DNA from: Vibrio hepatarius
Lineage (GTDB): Bacteria; Pseudomonadota; Gammaproteobacteria; Enterobacterales; Vibrionaceae
Assembly (NCBI RefSeq): GCF_001274785.1
Contig: NZ_LHPI01000003.1
Coordinates: 1 to 64,000 of the forward strand
Direction: 5' to 3'
Length of the DNA: 64,000 bases
This document shows positions 20,023 to 29,040 of the stretch, piece by piece. Position numbers and translations under genes: made by a program. Positions within the stretch are counted from its first letter, which is position 1; each line of letters starts with the position of its first letter. The notes under the pieces are model-generated. The model saw only the letters and a program-made list of their open reading frames with translations. It had not been told where the DNA came from and made no database searches.

Positions 20023-21513
20023 CTATCCATCTTGCCCGGCGTCTTGAGCGATACTCCAATCCCCGCCAAGCGATTTATACAACGCAATAGTCGCCTGTGC
20101 GGTTTGCAGTTTCGCCGCAACTCGTTGGTCTTGCATCATTCGTTGCTGGCGCTGTGCATCTAGTACAGACAAATGGTCAATTAGCCCTGCGCGATAGAGT
20201 GATTTTGCTTTGCTTACCGCTTTATCGGTCGCGATCATCGCTTCATCAATACGGCGCTGGTTTTCCTGGCTTCTACCATAAGCAAACAGCGTCGATTCCG
20301 TTTCCGCCAATGCAGCGTCAACCGTGTGTTGGTAAGACAATTTCGCCGAGTCAAAACGTGCTTGATTGATTGCCTCCATTGCATCCCCTCGACCACCATC
20401 AAACAGGTTCCAGCTAACCCCCGCTGCGCCCATCCAACCAAAAGAATCACTACTGAATAGGTCATCAAAGCTAGATGCAGAGAGATTAGGCGAACCCGTT
20501 AAGAAAAACTTAGGGTATTGGTCGGCAATACTCGCCGCCAGTTCTTCATTTAACGCGGCCATTTCACGCTCAGCCAAGCGAATATCGGTACGACGCTTTA
20601 GCAAATCTGACGGTAAACCCACCGGTACCATATCTTGCATCACTGGTACGCTCTGAGTCTGCGCCAAACGAATTTCTACTTTTGTTAGCGGCTCACCAAG
20701 CAATACCGCTAAACGATGCTTGTGTGTCTGCTGCGCGATCTCGAGTTGAGGAACGATCGATTCCATCGCCGCCAACGTCGCTTTTGCCTGTGCTAAGTCG
20801 AGCTCTGAGCCATAACCGCTGCGCACAACTTTCTCGACTAGATCGAGCGTACGTCTTTGGTCTTCCAGATTAGATTTCGCTATCTCAAGGCGCTCGCTCG
20901 CGCCTTGGTATTGCAGATAGTTGTGAATCAAATCAGCAGTAATCACCGTTGTTAAACCGCTTTGGTAAATCTCCGCTTGTTCGATACGAATCTGCGCTGC
21001 GTTTGCTTGACGGTCAATGCGACCAAACAAGTCGATTTCCCACGCAATACTTGCGCCTGCGAACACACCATCATGCTGGTTGTCCATCAACGTGATGTTA
21101 CCCACTTGCGGCGGCAAACCAGAGACCGAATCGCTTAACGGGTTCAATATCGGGCCAAGCGAAGAGTCGTTCTTACTCATCTGATAGTTCACATAGCCAG
21201 CCCCTAAACTCACGGTTGGAACTTTGAATGACTCCACCATGGTCTTGTAGCTGTTAGCCATTTTTACGCGTTCCGTCGCGACTTTCAGTGGAATACTCTG
21301 GCTCTGCATATCTTGAATCATCTGATTCAGAACGGGATCATTAAATTCTGTCCACCAATATTCATTTTGTTGTGCTTCGGTACTAAGCCCGGATTCTTCC
21401 GCGTTCAAGTAAGTTTCTGCCATGCTGGTGCTTGGCTCTTGGTAATCAGGGCCAACCGCACAACCGGTTAAACTCAATGCCAGAACGATTGGCGCTAGGA
21501 TGAACTTTTTCAT
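20023..21513 (-). CDS. RND efflux outer-membrane factor (NodT/OprM-type lipoprotein)
   Basis: A 496-residue TolC-superfamily outer-membrane channel of the lipoprotein (NodT, OprM) class. The signal peptide ends in the lipobox LSLTGC (Cys18), and CAVGPDYQEP is the classical N-terminus. Two OEP repeats follow with long helices and the motif GAASVSWNLFDGGRGDAMEA-like (AAGVSWNLFDGGR). It is the last gene of the adaptor-pump-channel operon and overlaps the pump gene as ATGA. It completes a tripartite exporter; the substrate range is unknown. Confidence 0.94.
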   Translation of the reverse strand: MKKFILAPIVLALSLTGCAVGPDYQEPSTSMAETYLNAEESGLSTEAQQNEYWWTEFNDPVLNQMIQDMQSQSIPLKVATERVKMANSYKTMVESFKVPTVSLGAGYVNYQMSKNDSSLGPILNPLSDSVSGLPPQVGNITLMDNQHDGVFAGASIAWEIDLFGRIDRQANAAQIRIEQAEIYQSGLTTVITADLIHNYLQYQGASERLEIAKSNLEDQRRTLDLVEKVVRSGYGSELDLAQAKATLAAMESIVPQLEIAQQTHKHRLAVLLGEPLTKVEIRLAQTQSVPVMQDMVPVGLPSDLLKRRTDIRLAEREMAALNEELAASIADQYPKFFLTGSPNLSASSFDDLFSSDSFGWMGAAGVSWNLFDGGRGDAMEAINQARFDSAKLSYQHTVDAALAETESTLFAYGRSQENQRRIDEAMIATDKAVSKAKSLYRAGLIDHLSVLDAQRQQRMMQDQRVAAKLQTAQATIALYKSLGGDWSIAQDAGQDG

Positions 21514-24500
21514 GATGACGCCTCCTCTAACTTAGCGTTTGTTTCAGTTGATGGTTGTTCGTCTTTGTACGCTAAGCGATACAATGCTGGCATCACAAAC
21601 AGAGACAATACCGTTGCCGCTGCTAAGCCACCGATAATGGTTGCTGCCATTTGGTCAAACAGCAGGTCTGTCAACAGTGGAATCATACCTAGTGCGGTAG
21701 TCAACGCGCCCATTGAGATCGCCATCGTACGGTTAACCGTCGCCTCTTTAATCGCATCAGACAAACTCATGCCATTGGCTCTTTCCAGCTCAATTTGGTC
21801 CATTAATACAATACCGTTTTTAATGATCATCCCCGTTAGCGTGATGGCACCGATGATCGCCATAAAGCCGAACGGTTTATCAAACCCAAGCAACGCAAAG
21901 GCTGCGCCTGACGCCGCTAGTGGCAAAGTCGACAAGATAATGATTGGCTGCTTAAAGCCGTTAAACATCGCCACCAAGATGATCACCATGATTAACATCG
22001 CTTTCGGCTGCTGCTTCATAATGTCAGTAACGGATTTGTTCTCATCATAATATTCACCACCCCACTCCATGCTGTAGCCCGCTGGTAGCTCAATCGCTTC
22101 AATTTGATCTTTAATCGCATTTCTTACGTTTGCTGGTGTCGTTTCGCGGCTTACACCTGCCTGTACTGTGATGGTTTTTACTCGGTCACGACGCCAGATC
22201 ATGCTTTCTTCGGTCACCAGTTCAAATCCATCAACGACCTGACCTAGCGGTACACTGTTAAAGCCAATCAGAGAACGAACTGGCAATGTTTCCAGTGACG
22301 CCATGTTCTGTGACGTGCCACGCAGATGGATTGGGATAAGCTCATCATTGAGATTCATTTGCCCCAGTGGCATGCCGTCTGATGCGCGTTTCAGAGCAAA
22401 GGCGACATCGGCACGGTTAATACCCGCGTGGCGCATCTTGTCTTGGTTTAAGATTGGTTTGAGCACTTTGCTCTCTTGGCGCCAATCATCACGGATGTAT
22501 TTCGCATCAGCTTGAGAAGCAAAGACAAGTTTCGCTTGTGCTGCTAACTCATGCAGTACGGCTTCGTCAGGACCAGAGAAACGAGCTTCAACCGCAAACT
22601 TGTCTTTTGTTGCCAACTTCAGAGCACGGAAGCGTGGCTCTGCGTCAGGAAACTCTTGCTTTAACCATTCATCACCACGGGCAACCAATTTGCTGATGCT
22701 CGGGTAGTCGACGGTATTGATCAGCACCTGACCGTATGCCGGATCTAGCGGTTCTGGTTCTACCGTTACCGAGAAACGTGGCGCACTCGTACCAACATAG
22801 CTAGAGATATTTTTTACCTCTGGCTGCGCGACTAACCATTCTTCAACTTTGCGCATGTCTGCTGAAGTTTGTTCTATTTTCGCGCCATTCGGCAGCCAGT
22901 AATCTAAGAACACGATCGCACGGTCTGATTGCGGAAGAAAGTTCACCGCAACAGAAGGGATGACCAACGCGGTAGCAACGATTAACGGAACCAAAGCCGA
23001 TAGCGCTTTGCGCGGATTATCTACCGTCCAGAAAACCAGCTTCTTGTAACGGCTCGGTTTTACTTCTTCACTGCCCGCTTTAGGCTTAATAAACATCCAA
23101 GACATCAGCACAGTAAACGTCATCGCCACAATCCAAGAGAGCAGCAAGGACGACGCCATAATGTCGAATACTGAACTGGCAAATTCAGCCGAGTCTGTTT
23201 GAGAAAACAATACTGGGCTCGCACCCATGATCGCAATGACCGTTGCGCCAAGTAATGGAATGGCTGTTTCTTTGACTGAATCAATCGCCGCTCGTGTACG
23301 TTCGATACCCTTGTTGAGCTTCACTATCATCATGTCAGTGATAACAATCGCGTTATCCACCAGCATGCCGAGTGCCAAAATAAAAGTACCGAGTGAAACG
23401 CGGTGCAAATCGATACCCGCAATATTCATGTAGCTGAGCGTGAGCAAAATCGTTAGCAACAAGCTCGCGCCAACAATCGCTGCGCTCTTAAAGCCCATAA
23501 ATACCAGCAAGACAACAAAGACGATCGCCACACTTTCAAGCAAGTTTCCGACGAAAGCGTCGATAGACTTTTGCACTTCCTCCGGCTGGTACGCAACCGT
23601 AGAAATATCCACACCTAGTGGTAGCGTCTGCTGAAAATTCGAGATAATTTCTTGAATTGTGTCACCCAGAGAAACAACGTTGATGCCCTGTACCGGACTG
23701 ACCGCTAAGGTAACCGCAGGCTCACCGTTGTAACGGTTTTCCGATAATGCAGGCGTCTTGTAACCCATTGAGATATCTGCGATATCCCCTAAGCGAATCA
23801 AACCAGATCCAAGATCGCCCGAACCACCATTGATCACCAGATTACGAATATCTTCTAAAGACTGAAATTCACTGGTTTGCGCGATACGAATGCGCTCTGT
23901 ACCCGCATCGAATTTACCCGCTTCAAACGTAGTATTTTGCGAGTTCAATTGGTTCCAAACTTGAGCGATAGACAGACCGTACTGCGCCAAGCGTTCATCT
24001 GGCATATCGATGTTGACTACGCGTGGTTGAACACCGTGCAACTCGATTTTCTTAATCCCATCTACAGCTTTGATTTGGCGTTGTAGTTCTTCCGCGTAAC
24101 GACGCAACTCTTCTGGCGCGGCATCTTCACTGTGGATAGAGAAAAGCATGCCATACACTTCTGAGAACTCATCTTGAACGATGCTGATCTGCGCCGATGA
24201 CGGCAGTTGCAGTTTCACATCGTCCACTTTGCGTCTTAGCAAGTCCCACTGTTGCGGCAATGCTTTCGAGTTGAGGCTCTCATTAAGATCGATAAACACC
24301 ATCGACATACCTGGACGCGACAGGGAACGTAAACGCTCTAACTCGGCCATTTCTTGCAGTTTCGTCTCGACAGTGTCCGTCACTTGTTGTTCGACTTCTT
24401 CGGCGGAGGCGCCCGGATAGAGCGTCACTACCACCGCAGTTTTAACCGTAAAGCTAGGGTCTTCCAATTTACCCAGGTCAAAGTATGAATAAACGCCAGC

Positions 24501-24572
24501 AATCGCGCTAAGGACGATAAAGAACAATACGAACTTGCGCTGACGAATAGCGAATTCAGCTAAATTGATCAT
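21510..24572 (-). CDS. RND efflux pump, inner-membrane subunit (HAE1/AcrB-like)
   Basis: A 1020-residue resistance-nodulation-division transporter with the usual twelve helices and two large periplasmic loops. The proton-relay pair in TM4 is visible in LGMLVDNAIVITDMMI, and internal repeats such as LTGMIIKNGIVLMDQIELER mark the second half. It is closer to the proton-driven drug/fatty-acid pumps of the VexF/MexF-like broad family than to heavy-metal CusA pumps, but the substrate cannot be read from sequence. It starts 10 bases after the adaptor stop and overlaps the channel gene by four bases. Confidence 0.94.
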   Translation of the reverse strand: MINLAEFAIRQRKFVLFFIVLSAIAGVYSYFDLGKLEDPSFTVKTAVVVTLYPGASAEEVEQQVTDTVETKLQEMAELERLRSLSRPGMSMVFIDLNESLNSKALPQQWDLLRRKVDDVKLQLPSSAQISIVQDEFSEVYGMLFSIHSEDAAPEELRRYAEELQRQIKAVDGIKKIELHGVQPRVVNIDMPDERLAQYGLSIAQVWNQLNSQNTTFEAGKFDAGTERIRIAQTSEFQSLEDIRNLVINGGSGDLGSGLIRLGDIADISMGYKTPALSENRYNGEPAVTLAVSPVQGINVVSLGDTIQEIISNFQQTLPLGVDISTVAYQPEEVQKSIDAFVGNLLESVAIVFVVLLVFMGFKSAAIVGASLLLTILLTLSYMNIAGIDLHRVSLGTFILALGMLVDNAIVITDMMIVKLNKGIERTRAAIDSVKETAIPLLGATVIAIMGASPVLFSQTDSAEFASSVFDIMASSLLLSWIVAMTFTVLMSWMFIKPKAGSEEVKPSRYKKLVFWTVDNPRKALSALVPLIVATALVIPSVAVNFLPQSDRAIVFLDYWLPNGAKIEQTSADMRKVEEWLVAQPEVKNISSYVGTSAPRFSVTVEPEPLDPAYGQVLINTVDYPSISKLVARGDEWLKQEFPDAEPRFRALKLATKDKFAVEARFSGPDEAVLHELAAQAKLVFASQADAKYIRDDWRQESKVLKPILNQDKMRHAGINRADVAFALKRASDGMPLGQMNLNDELIPIHLRGTSQNMASLETLPVRSLIGFNSVPLGQVVDGFELVTEESMIWRRDRVKTITVQAGVSRETTPANVRNAIKDQIEAIELPAGYSMEWGGEYYDENKSVTDIMKQQPKAMLIMVIILVAMFNGFKQPIIILSTLPLAASGAAFALLGFDKPFGFMAIIGAITLTGMIIKNGIVLMDQIELERANGMSLSDAIKEATVNRTMAISMGALTTALGMIPLLTDLLFDQMAATIIGGLAAATVLSLFVMPALYRLAYKDEQPSTETNAKLEEASS

Positions 24573-24582
24573 GGATTCGCAC

Positions 24583-25668
24583 CTACAGGGTCTTAATGGT
24601 TAGATTTGGGGTGAAATCACCCTCACTCAGGTAGTGACTGCCGCTGATGACGACATAATCACCTTGAGCAAAATTGCCAGTCACGCAGGCTTGGTATGCA
24701 TCGATAGACTCAAGGTTTACTGATTCTTCATGCACGACTTCGTCACGAACAACATTGACGTGTAAGCTGGCTTTTTCACCAAGCAGAGCAGAATATGGGA
24801 AACAGTGGCTAGACGCGTGCGGCGCGAACTGTGTATTGACCGTTACCGCTTTGCCGTTGAAGAGTTCAGCAGACGCAGAATCAACATCTAACGTCACGGT
24901 ATAGGTTTGTTTTAATAGGTGTTTCTTAGGTGCAATTTCACTCACCACCGCTTGATACGGTTGATCTGAGCCGTACCAAGTCAATGAAGCTTTTTGACCG
25001 AGAGTGAAATCTTGGATCATGTTTTCTGGTACATCGATATCGACTTCCCAGTTGCCATCCTGTTGCAGCGTAACAACAGAGAAACCCGGTGAGGTTTGCT
25101 CAAACTGCTCGACATTCACTTCACCGATAATGCCTGAGAACGGCGCGCGAAGCTCGGTGTAACCCAACGCATCTTTTGCACGCTGGATATTCTTCTCGAC
25201 AACTTTCACCGCCGATACACTGCGCTCGTAGCTGCTGATGGCACGATCTAAGTTCACGCTTGCAATCGCATCATCAGACGTCGCTTGCTTTACGCGCTTC
25301 AATTCGGCTTTCGCTAACTTATGAGAAGATCTCGCTTCTAACATACGCGCCTCAAGCTCATCAAGTGACACTTGATAATCATGCGGGTCCAAACGCGCAA
25401 TGACTTGCCCGCGATCCACATGGTCGCCTTTGTTTACCAAGACGCTGGATAAAGTACCCGGTACACGGAAAGAGAGTTCGGCGATCTCTTTCGCTTCTAC
25501 AATTCCACTGAATGATTTGTTTAGTGCGCGGTTGTCGCCATCAACTTCAATCACTTGGATTGGACGTGATGCCGTTGTTGAGTCTTCAAGAGGTTCTTGT
25601 GTTTGGTTACAACCAAACAAAGCGAGTGCAACGGTACTTAACGCTGCTGTTTTTATAATTTGATTCAT
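24583..25668 (-). CDS. RND efflux periplasmic adaptor (membrane fusion protein)
   Basis: A 361-residue lipoprotein adaptor with lipobox ALFGC (Cys20). The biotinyl-lipoyl half-motifs are GTLSSVLVNKGDHVDRGQVIARLDPHDY and LRAPFSGIIGEVNVEQFEQT, separated by a coiled-coil hairpin (about 80-165). A beta-barrel and membrane-proximal domain follow. It links the pump to the outer-membrane channel. First gene of the operon; the LysR gene lies 105 bases upstream in the same direction. Confidence 0.93.
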   Translation of the reverse strand: MNQIIKTAALSTVALALFGCNQTQEPLEDSTTASRPIQVIEVDGDNRALNKSFSGIVEAKEIAELSFRVPGTLSSVLVNKGDHVDRGQVIARLDPHDYQVSLDELEARMLEARSSHKLAKAELKRVKQATSDDAIASVNLDRAISSYERSVSAVKVVEKNIQRAKDALGYTELRAPFSGIIGEVNVEQFEQTSPGFSVVTLQQDGNWEVDIDVPENMIQDFTLGQKASLTWYGSDQPYQAVVSEIAPKKHLLKQTYTVTLDVDSASAELFNGKAVTVNTQFAPHASSHCFPYSALLGEKASLHVNVVRDEVVHEESVNLESIDAYQACVTGNFAQGDYVVISGSHYLSEGDFTPNLTIKTL

Positions 25669-25743
25669 AAGATAGCTCCATAAGTTCGGCGCTATCTTAT
25701 AATTGTACAGTGTTCAAATAATTACTCTTCTACATGAATCACT

Positions 25744-25760
25744 GTCATGAATATTATGAC
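25744..25760. promoter_or_regulatory. Possible operator in the LysR-adaptor gap
   Basis: Inverted repeat GTCAT-N7-ATGAC in the AT-rich 105-base gap between the LysR gene and the adaptor gene. Arms are only 5 bp, so this is a weak candidate for the regulator's site. Confidence 0.3.
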
Positions 25761-25773
25761 AATAAATTTTAAC

Positions 25774-26655
25774 CTAAACGAGTTTGGGGGTTTCTTCGAT
25801 AAGCTTATTGATCAGCAAGCGGCTAGCTTGGCTAAGCGTTTTAGGTTGTGGGTAGAGTAACCACCCAGTCTCTTGTGTCAGGGTAAGTTCGGTAAGTATT
25901 TGCACTAACGCGCCACTTTCAAGCTCTTTGCGAATAAGCAGTTTGGGAATAAAACCAATACCACGGTCGAGCACCGTTGCGTTCTTTACAAAACCTATGT
26001 TGTTAGAAATCAGTTTAGGGTATAGCTCAACACTCTCATCCTGAAACTGCCAAACGTTGTCGATTTCACCGCTCGGCCAGCGAGAACAAACGATATGGTG
26101 ATCTTTCAACTCTTGAACGGTTTTAGGTTCACCAAACGTTTTTAGATAGTTTGGCGAAGCAACGATGCATTTATCCAGCATCAAAAGTTTGCGGGCAACT
26201 AAGTCAGAATCGAAAAGCTCACCGCCATGAAACGCGATATCCAAACCCTGTTTGAACATATCGGTGAATCCATTATTGATATTACGGATATCGAGCTCGA
26301 CATGAGGATACTTATCTTGGAAGTCGAACAATATCGGCTGCACCAGTTCATTAGTTTCTGGCAGTAGACCAATTTTAATCTTGCCACGAACTTCATTGTT
26401 TTTATTGCTCACTTGCTCATTGGCAAAGTCCAAAAGATCAACAGCTTTTTGCAAGTTCTCAACGTAGCCTTCTCCGCTAGTCGTTAATGACAAGCTGCGT
26501 GTTGTGCGGTGGAATAATGGCGTACCTAAGGATTGTTCCAGCTCACCAATACGTCGACTTACGTTCGCTCGAGGAAGATCCAGCGCGTTTGCCGCCGCGG
26601 TAAAACTTCCGAGTTCAACCACTTTCAAGAACAACTTGAGGTCATCTACTTTCAT
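25774..26655 (-). CDS. LysR-family transcriptional regulator upstream of the RND operon
   Basis: A 293-residue LysR regulator. The N-terminal winged helix-turn-helix (about 1-60: LKLFLKVVELGSFTAAANALDLPRANVSRRIGELEQSLGTPLFHRTTRSLSLT) is followed by a periplasmic-binding-fold effector domain with LDIAFHGG. The PRANVSRRIGELE recognition helix is of the CrgA/aaeR-like group. It is co-directional with, not divergent from, the efflux operon, with a 105-base gap. Control of the pump is an inference from position. Confidence 0.88.
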   Translation of the reverse strand: MKVDDLKLFLKVVELGSFTAAANALDLPRANVSRRIGELEQSLGTPLFHRTTRSLSLTTSGEGYVENLQKAVDLLDFANEQVSNKNNEVRGKIKIGLLPETNELVQPILFDFQDKYPHVELDIRNINNGFTDMFKQGLDIAFHGGELFDSDLVARKLLMLDKCIVASPNYLKTFGEPKTVQELKDHHIVCSRWPSGEIDNVWQFQDESVELYPKLISNNIGFVKNATVLDRGIGFIPKLLIRKELESGALVQILTELTLTQETGWLLYPQPKTLSQASRLLINKLIEETPKLV

Positions 26656-26847
26656 TTAATTATCAACCTGTAGATATAAGTTGGCATAAATGTGAACCAT
26701 TCGTTTTGTTTTGGCAAGGTGATAGATCGAATGGTTTAGTGATTGGTGAAAAATGATACAGCGCGGCAATACAAACATTTTTTGATTTATGTATTCACCA
26801 TTCAACTGACAGAGCAAGGGCAATAGTAGGCATTACACCTGCAATGG

Positions 26848-27270
26848 TTAACCAAAGCTCATTGTATATTCTGGTTGGCTGGTGTGCTCGTCGGCTTGCT
26901 CACTCATCACTTTGAAGCCCTGAGACAAATAGAACTGGTAGCTGGCGTGGTTTTGTTTGTAGACAGACAGCGTAAGCTGAACTCGTTGTTGCTTGGCATG
27001 GTCGAGTAGCTGCTTGCCAAACCCTTGCCCTTGACGCTCAGGCGACACGAATATCGCCGCCAAGTTGCTTTCATAAAGCGCATAAAAACCGATAACTTCA
27101 CCCTGATGTTCAAACACATAAACATTAGAAGCAGGCAAATAGATATCGCGCATGCTACCTAGCTGCGACTGCCAAAAGTCTGCTGGCACAAAGTCATGCG
27201 CTTTCACTGACGCGGTTAGCCATATGTTTAAAACAGATTCAGTATCGTTCTCGGTATAGTTTCTAATCAT
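26848..27270 (-). CDS. GNAT-family N-acetyltransferase (YiaC-like)
   Basis: A 140-residue GNAT acetyltransferase. The acetyl-CoA pyrophosphate-binding motif A is VSPERQGQGFGKQLLDHA (R/QxxGxG/A type), followed by LSVYKQNHASYQFYLSQGF (motif B). The opening (IRNYTENDTESVLNIWLTASVKAHDF) and overall length resemble E. coli YiaC, reported as a lysine acetyltransferase; that substrate is not proven here. Monocistronic or loosely linked to the cupin gene 41 bases away. Confidence 0.85.
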   Translation of the reverse strand: MIRNYTENDTESVLNIWLTASVKAHDFVPADFWQSQLGSMRDIYLPASNVYVFEHQGEVIGFYALYESNLAAIFVSPERQGQGFGKQLLDHAKQQRVQLTLSVYKQNHASYQFYLSQGFKVMSEQADEHTSQPEYTMSFG

Positions 27271-27311
27271 GGTATCGCTCTGAATTATTTGTTGCCGTTA
27301 GGGCGCGTCGA

Positions 27312-27626
27312 CTAGCTATAAAACACAGCCAACCAAACAGTAATCTGATCTGGTGCGGTGCTCTGCACTTTGTGTTTGACGCCAGCATTGATATTGATGT
27401 GGTCACCTTCGGAGAGCGTAATCGTTCGTCCATCCTCAAACTCTAAAACGCCTTGCCCTTTCAGTACCAGAACCCACTCATTTTCACTTTGGTCGTACCA
27501 ACCAACTTCGGGCGAACTATGGCCATAAGAAAGAATGCGTTCTATACGAAGATTACTAGTAGAAACAATATCTTCAAACACCTCATTGGGCAGTGACTTT
27601 GGCAGATTAGCGTAGAGATTCGTCAT
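27312..27626 (-). CDS. Small single-domain cupin protein
   Basis: A 104-residue cupin. Motif 1 is degenerate (HSSPEVGWYDQSENEWVLVLKG), and motif 2 is GDHININAGVKHKV, with one recognisable metal-ligand histidine in GVKH. It resembles cupins annotated as cupin_2 or phosphoribosylaminoimidazole carboxylase-neighbour proteins of unknown function. Function is not assignable. It lies 24 bases downstream of a small exported protein gene, on the same strand. Confidence 0.8.
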   Translation of the reverse strand: MTNLYANLPKSLPNEVFEDIVSTSNLRIERILSYGHSSPEVGWYDQSENEWVLVLKGQGVLEFEDGRTITLSEGDHININAGVKHKVQSTAPDQITVWLAVFYS

Positions 27627-27650
27627 TACGTCTTTCCTTGTGAACGACAG

Positions 27651-28025
27651 TTATTGCACATTTTTAATGCTAACGTCCTTCATTTCCTCGACATATTCAC
27701 ATGTCCCATCTTCCAAATAATGACCACATTTATAGAACTTATTATCCCAGAGAATTTTCTCTGGATTCCACATACGTTTGTTATTAAAAACACACGTACA
27801 CGGCTTGTCTCCTGTTCTTTCTCCCACTTTTCGGCTAGTTTGTGAACGTTTCTTTAGCTGTTCAAGTTTGTTCTTAGCTTCCAGATAATTCAGCTCCGCG
27901 CGTTCAGCTTCTACTCGTAACTGTTCCACCTTCATCTCAAGCTGCTGTATTTCGTCACTGGAATTAGCTGAAACAAAAGTAGACATAGGAAGAAGAATTG
28001 ATACCAAAATAAGCCATCGTTTCAT
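27651..28025 (-). CDS. Small exported coiled-coil protein with four cysteines
   Basis: A 124-residue protein I do not recognise. A Sec signal peptide (residues 1-20, cleavage after VSA) is followed by an uninterrupted acidic/basic heptad-like helix (about 24-60), then a C-terminal segment with Cys76, Cys78, Cys100 and Cys109 (CTC ... FYKC ... GTCEY). The cysteines suggest two disulfides in the periplasm. It could form an operon with the cupin gene. Signal peptide and composition make it a credible gene. Confidence 0.7.
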   Translation of the reverse strand: MKRWLILVSILLPMSTFVSANSSDEIQQLEMKVEQLRVEAERAELNYLEAKNKLEQLKKRSQTSRKVGERTGDKPCTCVFNNKRMWNPEKILWDNKFYKCGHYLEDGTCEYVEEMKDVSIKNVQ

Positions 28026-28105
28026 TGCAAACCTCTACATTACTATGAGTCAACTGAAGAAACATCATATCAGTGCTAACCCACTCGTCGATTAATACAC
28101 TAACT

Positions 28106-28450
28106 TTATACCGAATAAAACCTCGTCCACCCGACTAAAAGTAGGAACGCAAATGCGACCCAAACTGCGGATGCCAGCGATAGAGTCCAAGTTAGGCTGT
28201 ACTTGTAACTGAAGAAATAGACCGCGATTAAATACGCCGCATAAGGGATCAAAGAATACAAACCAAATAACGCTGTGACACGCAAATCAGCCATTGTTCT
28301 TTCTGTCCCAACTATATAGTGGGCGATTAACGCAAAAGTAGGAAATAAAGGAACCAAGCCCGAGATAAAGAAGCTTCGGCTTTTTGACAACAGCGCAATC
28401 AACAACACCGCGAGTGCGCCAAGTAAACACTTCAAGAACAAAGAAATCAT
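28106..28450 (-). CDS. glpM: GlpM family membrane protein
   Basis: A 114-residue protein with four hydrophobic segments, matching the GlpM family (KCLLGALAVLLIALLSKSRSFFISGLVPLFPTFALIAHYIVG). GlpM was named in Pseudomonas for an effect on alginate and glycerol metabolism; its biochemical role is unknown. I place the start at the ATG at 28450; a TTG one codon earlier is less likely. No linked genes. Confidence 0.85.
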   Translation of the reverse strand: MISLFLKCLLGALAVLLIALLSKSRSFFISGLVPLFPTFALIAHYIVGTERTMADLRVTALFGLYSLIPYAAYLIAVYFFSYKYSLTWTLSLASAVWVAFAFLLLVGWTRFYSV

Positions 28451-28584
28451 CAACCTATATCCCTACTGATGCGAAAGCGACCCACTCCAAATGCCGCTAC
28501 TCAATTATCCTGCCATAAACCCTTTCACTAAACTTTGAACAAAGCCGCTGAAGCCAAAGAATCATGCAGTGATGGTCGAACGAC

Positions 28585-28920
28585 TTAAACAATACGTTTT
28601 GAGTAACTCTCTCGCTCCATATCGACCACTTCGACAGTAAGAGAAGCATCAGTTAACCCAAGTGTTGCTAGCCCGCTCAGCACCGACTGAGACAATTTGA
28701 GTTTGGCGTCATCGTTACGGCCAGAAAGAATACGCAACGTTACGTGAATGAAATCTTGTCGCTGAGTACCAGTTTGAAAATGGTCATACGCAATGCTGCG
28801 AACTTTGATATCGCGGCCATCTGCTTCAAATAATTGAGATTCTAAAGCGCCTTGAAAGACAACTTGATTGAGTTCACCCGCGTTTAGAGAGGATGAGTGT
28901 TCGATAATACAATGAGGCAT
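28585..28920 (-). CDS. 5-carboxymethyl-2-hydroxymuconate isomerase (CHMI)
   Basis: A 111-residue member of the CHMI/tautomerase superfamily. It begins MPHCIIEHSS, so removal of Met exposes the catalytic Pro1. The middle (RSIAYDHFQTG..., DFIHVTLRILSGR) matches HpaF-type isomerases of the homoprotocatechuate pathway. No other hpa genes are present in the window, so it is either an orphan or a tautomerase with another substrate. Confidence 0.85.
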   Translation of the reverse strand: MPHCIIEHSSSLNAGELNQVVFQGALESQLFEADGRDIKVRSIAYDHFQTGTQRQDFIHVTLRILSGRNDDAKLKLSQSVLSGLATLGLTDASLTVEVVDMERESYSKRIV

Positions 28921-29040
28921 TTTTACTCCTTAAAAATACGCCACATTTAGGGAAAGTAACGTTGTCACTTAATGAAACCGCGTGCATTTAGACGCAATCG
29001 TTAAGATTAACAAACGTTGAGTATTCAACCTATCTGTTTT

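Noticed and set aside
21565..22050. 161-codon open frame antisense to the RND pump gene
   Set aside because: Fully contained in an essential part of the pump gene. The product shows no recognisable domain, so it is a shadow.
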